Assembly: GCA_005881715.1 (NCBI GenBank)
Contig: VBEE01000051.1
Span: 1-40,735, forward strand
Direction: 5' to 3'
Length of the DNA: 40,735 nucleotides
Origin: Chloroflexota bacterium
Lineage (GTDB): Bacteria; Chloroflexota; Dormibacteria; CF-121
How positions within the stretch are numbered: the first letter of the stretch is position 1; each line of letters begins with the position of its first letter. Both the position numbers and the translations under genes were made by a program. The notes under the pieces were generated by a model. The model searched no databases and was not told the DNA's origin. It was given only the letters and a program-made list of their open reading frames with translations. Positions 38,369-40,735 of the stretch are shown here, one piece after another.

Positions 38369-40333
38369 CTAGGCAGCTTTGTAGCGACTGAGTTCTTGTT
38401 CCAGCTGCTGGATCCGGAAGAGCAGCTGGTTGATGTAGCGCTCGCGACCCATCAGCCGGGTGTTCATCGATGACGTCGCCTGCAGCTGTTCCTTGACCCG
38501 GTCCCAGCGCCGCACGTTCTGGATCGCGACCGCCGCCTGCTCGGCAAACGCCTTGAGCTGCTCCAGGTCGGCGCTCGGAATCGGATCGAGCGTGTCGCGG
38601 TACACGTTGAGCACGCCGCTGACCTGATCCGAAACCTCGAGCTCTGACCGGCTCAGCAGCGCGCCGTCCTCCGACAATTCCTGATGGGCCAGCGGGCCGC
38701 ACAGCACCGAGGCAATCATTTTGAGTCCGGCTTTCTCAACGGTCTCGACCAATGCCGGCGGCAGCATTTCACGGATCGGTGAGACCCACGGCTTTCCGGT
38801 CCGCATCACGTCACCCGCGGCGGGCGCGCCCCAGGCAATCCGCTGCTCGATCACCGCATCGGACACGCCCACCGAGCCGGTTACCTCAAGCTCCAGGGTT
38901 TTCTGGTTGCGCAGCGCCAGCAGGGCGGCCTTTCCACCCACAAGCTCCTTGGCGCTGGAAAGCACGAATTCGATGACCTGCTTGGTGTCGTTGGCGGTCG
39001 AGAGCTCGCGCGCCTTGCGGACCAGCGTGGTCAACCGGTCCTCTCGATGCTTGAGCAGGTCAACCAGCCGCGCATTGATCAGGGCGTTCGCGGCGTCGGT
39101 CGCGACCCGTGCGAGATTGCGTAGATCATGCTCGGTGAACGGGTCAGTGGCCGGCCGCGCCACCGTCAGCACGCCAAGCCCCTCCTTGTCGGCGAGCAAC
39201 GGAACGGCAATAAAGGAGCGGGGCTGATGCTTCGGGTCGGATGCCTTGAAGCGAGGGTCCGACCGCGTGTCTCGCACCAGGACCGGTTCCCGATGCGACA
39301 GGGCCCACCCGGCGATCCCTTCACCGACCTTGAAACGGGACATTTCGCTGACCGCGATCGGGCTGTTGCGAGCGGCCTCGACCTTGAGCTCCTCCTGGAG
39401 CTCATCGACCAGGGCCAGCGTGCCGCGCTCGAAACGGACCAGCTCGGAGGCCGCGTCCAGCACCCCATCGAGGGCGAGGCGCCACTCGACGGATGAGGAA
39501 AGTCGCTGGGCCGCCTTGATGGTGGCCTGCGATGACTTCAGCGCGGACTCGGCCTCCGCTAGTTGCGCCCGCGCCACGTCCCAGCGGGCGGACAGGGCGT
39601 CGAACTCGAGTTGCAGGTGATGCTGGGCCGCCTGCGCTTCCAGCGCGCGGTCGAGATCGGCCCGGAGTTTTCCGTTGCCGCGCTTGAGCTGCTCGATCTC
39701 GGATTGGAGGCCGCTGATGCGCGCCTCGACGCCGTCCTGGTCAATCTGCAGCGCGGCGACCTCGGCGTCCCGCGCGGCGATCGTCGCATGCGCGCCCGCC
39801 AGCTGAGCGGCAAGCCGGTCGCGCTCCGCCGTGGCGTTCGCCCGGCTGCGCGTCAGGTCGGCGAGGTGGACGCTGAGGTCCTGTCGCTCACGATCGAGCG
39901 CCTCATAGGCCGTCTGCAGCGTCGATTGCCTGTCGACGATCTGCTCCAGGTCGTGGATCCGTCCCACCTGCTCACCCGAGACGGTTCGCTGCTCCGCCAC
40001 TTCGGTCTCCAGCGCGGAGGCTCGTCCACGCTGGCGGCTCAGCTCCTGCTCGGTCTGCTCGAGCAGCTTCTGGTTGCGCTCCAGGACGCGGCCCTGCTGG
40101 CGGTGCGCCTTGAGAAGCTCATTCAGGTCCTGGCGCAGGCGGGCCTGGACCGCGCTGGCATCGTCGAGCGCCAGGTCCGCAGTCCGGGGTTCCGGCGGAA
40201 GGTCGGCCGCCCGCCGCGCCGGTCCGGCGGAGGGCGCTGGGCTCTTGAGCGGAGACGCCTTGGCTGCGGACGGTTGGACCGAGGGCGCCGGTTTTTCCGG
40301 GGGCTGCGGCCGCCGGGACAACCACTTCGGCAT
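38369..40333 (-). CDS. Coiled-coil protein with two GAF domains
   Basis: 654 residues. A disordered Pro/Ala/Ser N-terminus (1-50), a long coiled coil (about 60-275, rich in E-x-x-L/Q heptads), GAF 1 (about 280-425: GIAGWALSHREPVLVRDTRSDPRF, then SFIAVPLLADKEGLGVLTVAR), GAF 2 (about 430-620, with GDVMRTGKPWVSP and SGVLNVYRDTLDPIP) and a short C-terminal coiled coil (INQLLFRIQQLEQELSRY). No kinase, cyclase or DNA-binding output domain. It starts 3 nt after the CpaF-like ATPase stop, so it is translated in step with it and may sense signals for that machine. Confidence 0.82.
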   Translation of the reverse strand: MPKWLSRRPQPPEKPAPSVQPSAAKASPLKSPAPSAGPARRAADLPPEPRTADLALDDASAVQARLRQDLNELLKAHRQQGRVLERNQKLLEQTEQELSRQRGRASALETEVAEQRTVSGEQVGRIHDLEQIVDRQSTLQTAYEALDRERQDLSVHLADLTRSRANATAERDRLAAQLAGAHATIAARDAEVAALQIDQDGVEARISGLQSEIEQLKRGNGKLRADLDRALEAQAAQHHLQLEFDALSARWDVARAQLAEAESALKSSQATIKAAQRLSSSVEWRLALDGVLDAASELVRFERGTLALVDELQEELKVEAARNSPIAVSEMSRFKVGEGIAGWALSHREPVLVRDTRSDPRFKASDPKHQPRSFIAVPLLADKEGLGVLTVARPATDPFTEHDLRNLARVATDAANALINARLVDLLKHREDRLTTLVRKARELSTANDTKQVIEFVLSSAKELVGGKAALLALRNQKTLELEVTGSVGVSDAVIEQRIAWGAPAAGDVMRTGKPWVSPIREMLPPALVETVEKAGLKMIASVLCGPLAHQELSEDGALLSRSELEVSDQVSGVLNVYRDTLDPIPSADLEQLKAFAEQAAVAIQNVRRWDRVKEQLQATSSMNTRLMGRERYINQLLFRIQQLEQELSRYKAA

Positions 40334-40336
40334 GGC

Positions 40337-40735
40337 TCAGTCCGCCGTCGCGCGCAGTGCCGCGTCGCCGCCGGGGGCACGCGTCTGCCCCTCGATCACC
40401 TGCAAGCCACTCTGGCCGAAAACCTCGATGGGGAAGTCCTCACCGTTGGCTTTCAGCCGTGGCAGCAGCTTGGGGATCACGCCCGTCCACCGGAAGGTCC
40501 CGAGCACATTGCCCTCCTCGTCGATGCCCGACTGGTCGAAGAGACAGATGTCCTGTACCTGGATGTTGTTGCCGGTGATGCCGATGATCTCCGAGATGTG
40601 GGTGACCACGCGGCGGCCATCGCGGAGTCGGGCCTGCTGCACCATCAGCGTGATGCCGCCGACGATCTGTTCGCGAATGGCCTGGAAGGGGAGGTCGGAG
40701 CCACCCATGATGACCATGGTCTCCAACCGGTTGAT
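40337..40735 (-). CDS. CpaF/TadA-type secretion ATPase, C-terminal part (cut by window edge)
   Basis: 133 codons are in the window, in frame to the edge (reading INRLETMVIMGGSDLPFQAI). The segment RLETM-IMGG-DLPFQAIREQI followed by ITLMVQQARLRDGRRVVTHISEIIG and a beta strand with IQVQDICLFDQSGID is the C-terminal signature of CpaF/TadA/VirB11-type hexameric ATPases that drive Tad (Flp) pili. The last 40 residues extend a little beyond the core. The N-terminal domains and Walker motifs lie outside the window. Confidence 0.85.
   Translation of the reverse strand: MNRLETMVIMGGSDLPFQAIREQIVGGITLMVQQARLRDGRRVVTHISEIIGITGNNIQVQDICLFDQSGIDEEGNVLGTFRWTGVIPKLLPRLKANGEDFPIEVFGQSGLQVIEGQTRAPGGDAALRATAD

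Noticed and set aside
1-40735. Mobile elements, prophage, CRISPR or toxin-antitoxin modules
   Set aside because: No transposase, integrase, cas gene, repeat-spacer array or recognisable toxin pair was found; the VirB-like cluster has no relaxase or integrase.

Overview
The window is a gene-dense, GC-rich stretch of bacterial chromosome, with no rRNA, no recognisable tRNA, no insertion sequence and no CRISPR array. Gene content points to a Terrabacteria-type lineage. My best guess is Dormibacterota or Chloroflexota, with some actinobacterial flavour: an LprG/LppX-type lipoprotein beside a P55-like MFS pump, a LipM-type octanoyltransferase, a PocR-GAF protein, and many genes whose -10 box lies only 6-8 nt before a GTG or ATG, the signature of leaderless mRNAs. 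The assignment is inference from content only.

Left third (1-15.5 kb), almost all on the minus strand. A DUF1232-rplI-dnaB group reads off the left edge. Next to it is one tightly packed eight-gene operon (10519 to 1004): site-2 protease, selA, selB, LprG-like lipoprotein, P55-like MFS transporter, ROK sugar kinase, CCA-adding enzyme and Na+/H+ antiporter. Seven of its junctions overlap or nearly touch. It couples selenocysteine decoding and tRNA 3'-end maintenance to envelope functions. A bactofilin with a clear terminator and a small membrane protein follow. Then comes a plus-strand promoter/hairpin/terminator cassette (11486-11634) that looks like an independent small RNA. A lysA-like, ychF, lipM operon completes this part.

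Middle (14.9-26.5 kb). A compact cluster (17616 to 14980) encodes a proline-rich anchored protein, a VirB2-like two-helix protein, a VirB6/TrbL-like membrane protein, an M23 peptidase, an SSB lacking the usual acidic tip and a 43-residue acidic protein. It resembles a stripped-down type IV secretion or DNA-uptake module and has its own promoter with an overlapping palindrome. Next are an SDR epimerase, a PocR-GAF-degenerate-GGDEF sensor divergent from an ABC exporter, a protein made of two thymidine kinase domains in tandem, an M20 amidohydrolase, and a secreted collagen-like protein under a strong promoter.

Right third (26.5-40.7 kb). This holds a GH31 alpha-glycosidase, an MBL hydrolase, endonuclease IV, a HAD hydrolase, an XRE-like regulator, DinB-MoaC, a zinc-ribbon membrane protein, DUF72, MogA, a small operon ending in a DNPH1-like nucleotide N-hydrolase, a Nif3-like protein divergent from that operon, and a coiled-coil double-GAF protein directly downstream of a CpaF/TadA-type ATPase that runs off the right edge. 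DNA repair and nucleotide hygiene (nfo, dinB, thymidine kinase, DNPH1-like) and molybdenum cofactor genes (moaC, mogA) recur.

There is no gene-free stretch longer than 300 bases. Most promising second looks: the tandem thymidine kinase, the small RNA, the T4SS-like/ssb cluster with its long overlapping frame, the LprG-P55-like pair outside a clear mycobacterial context, and the back-to-back leaderless promoters.
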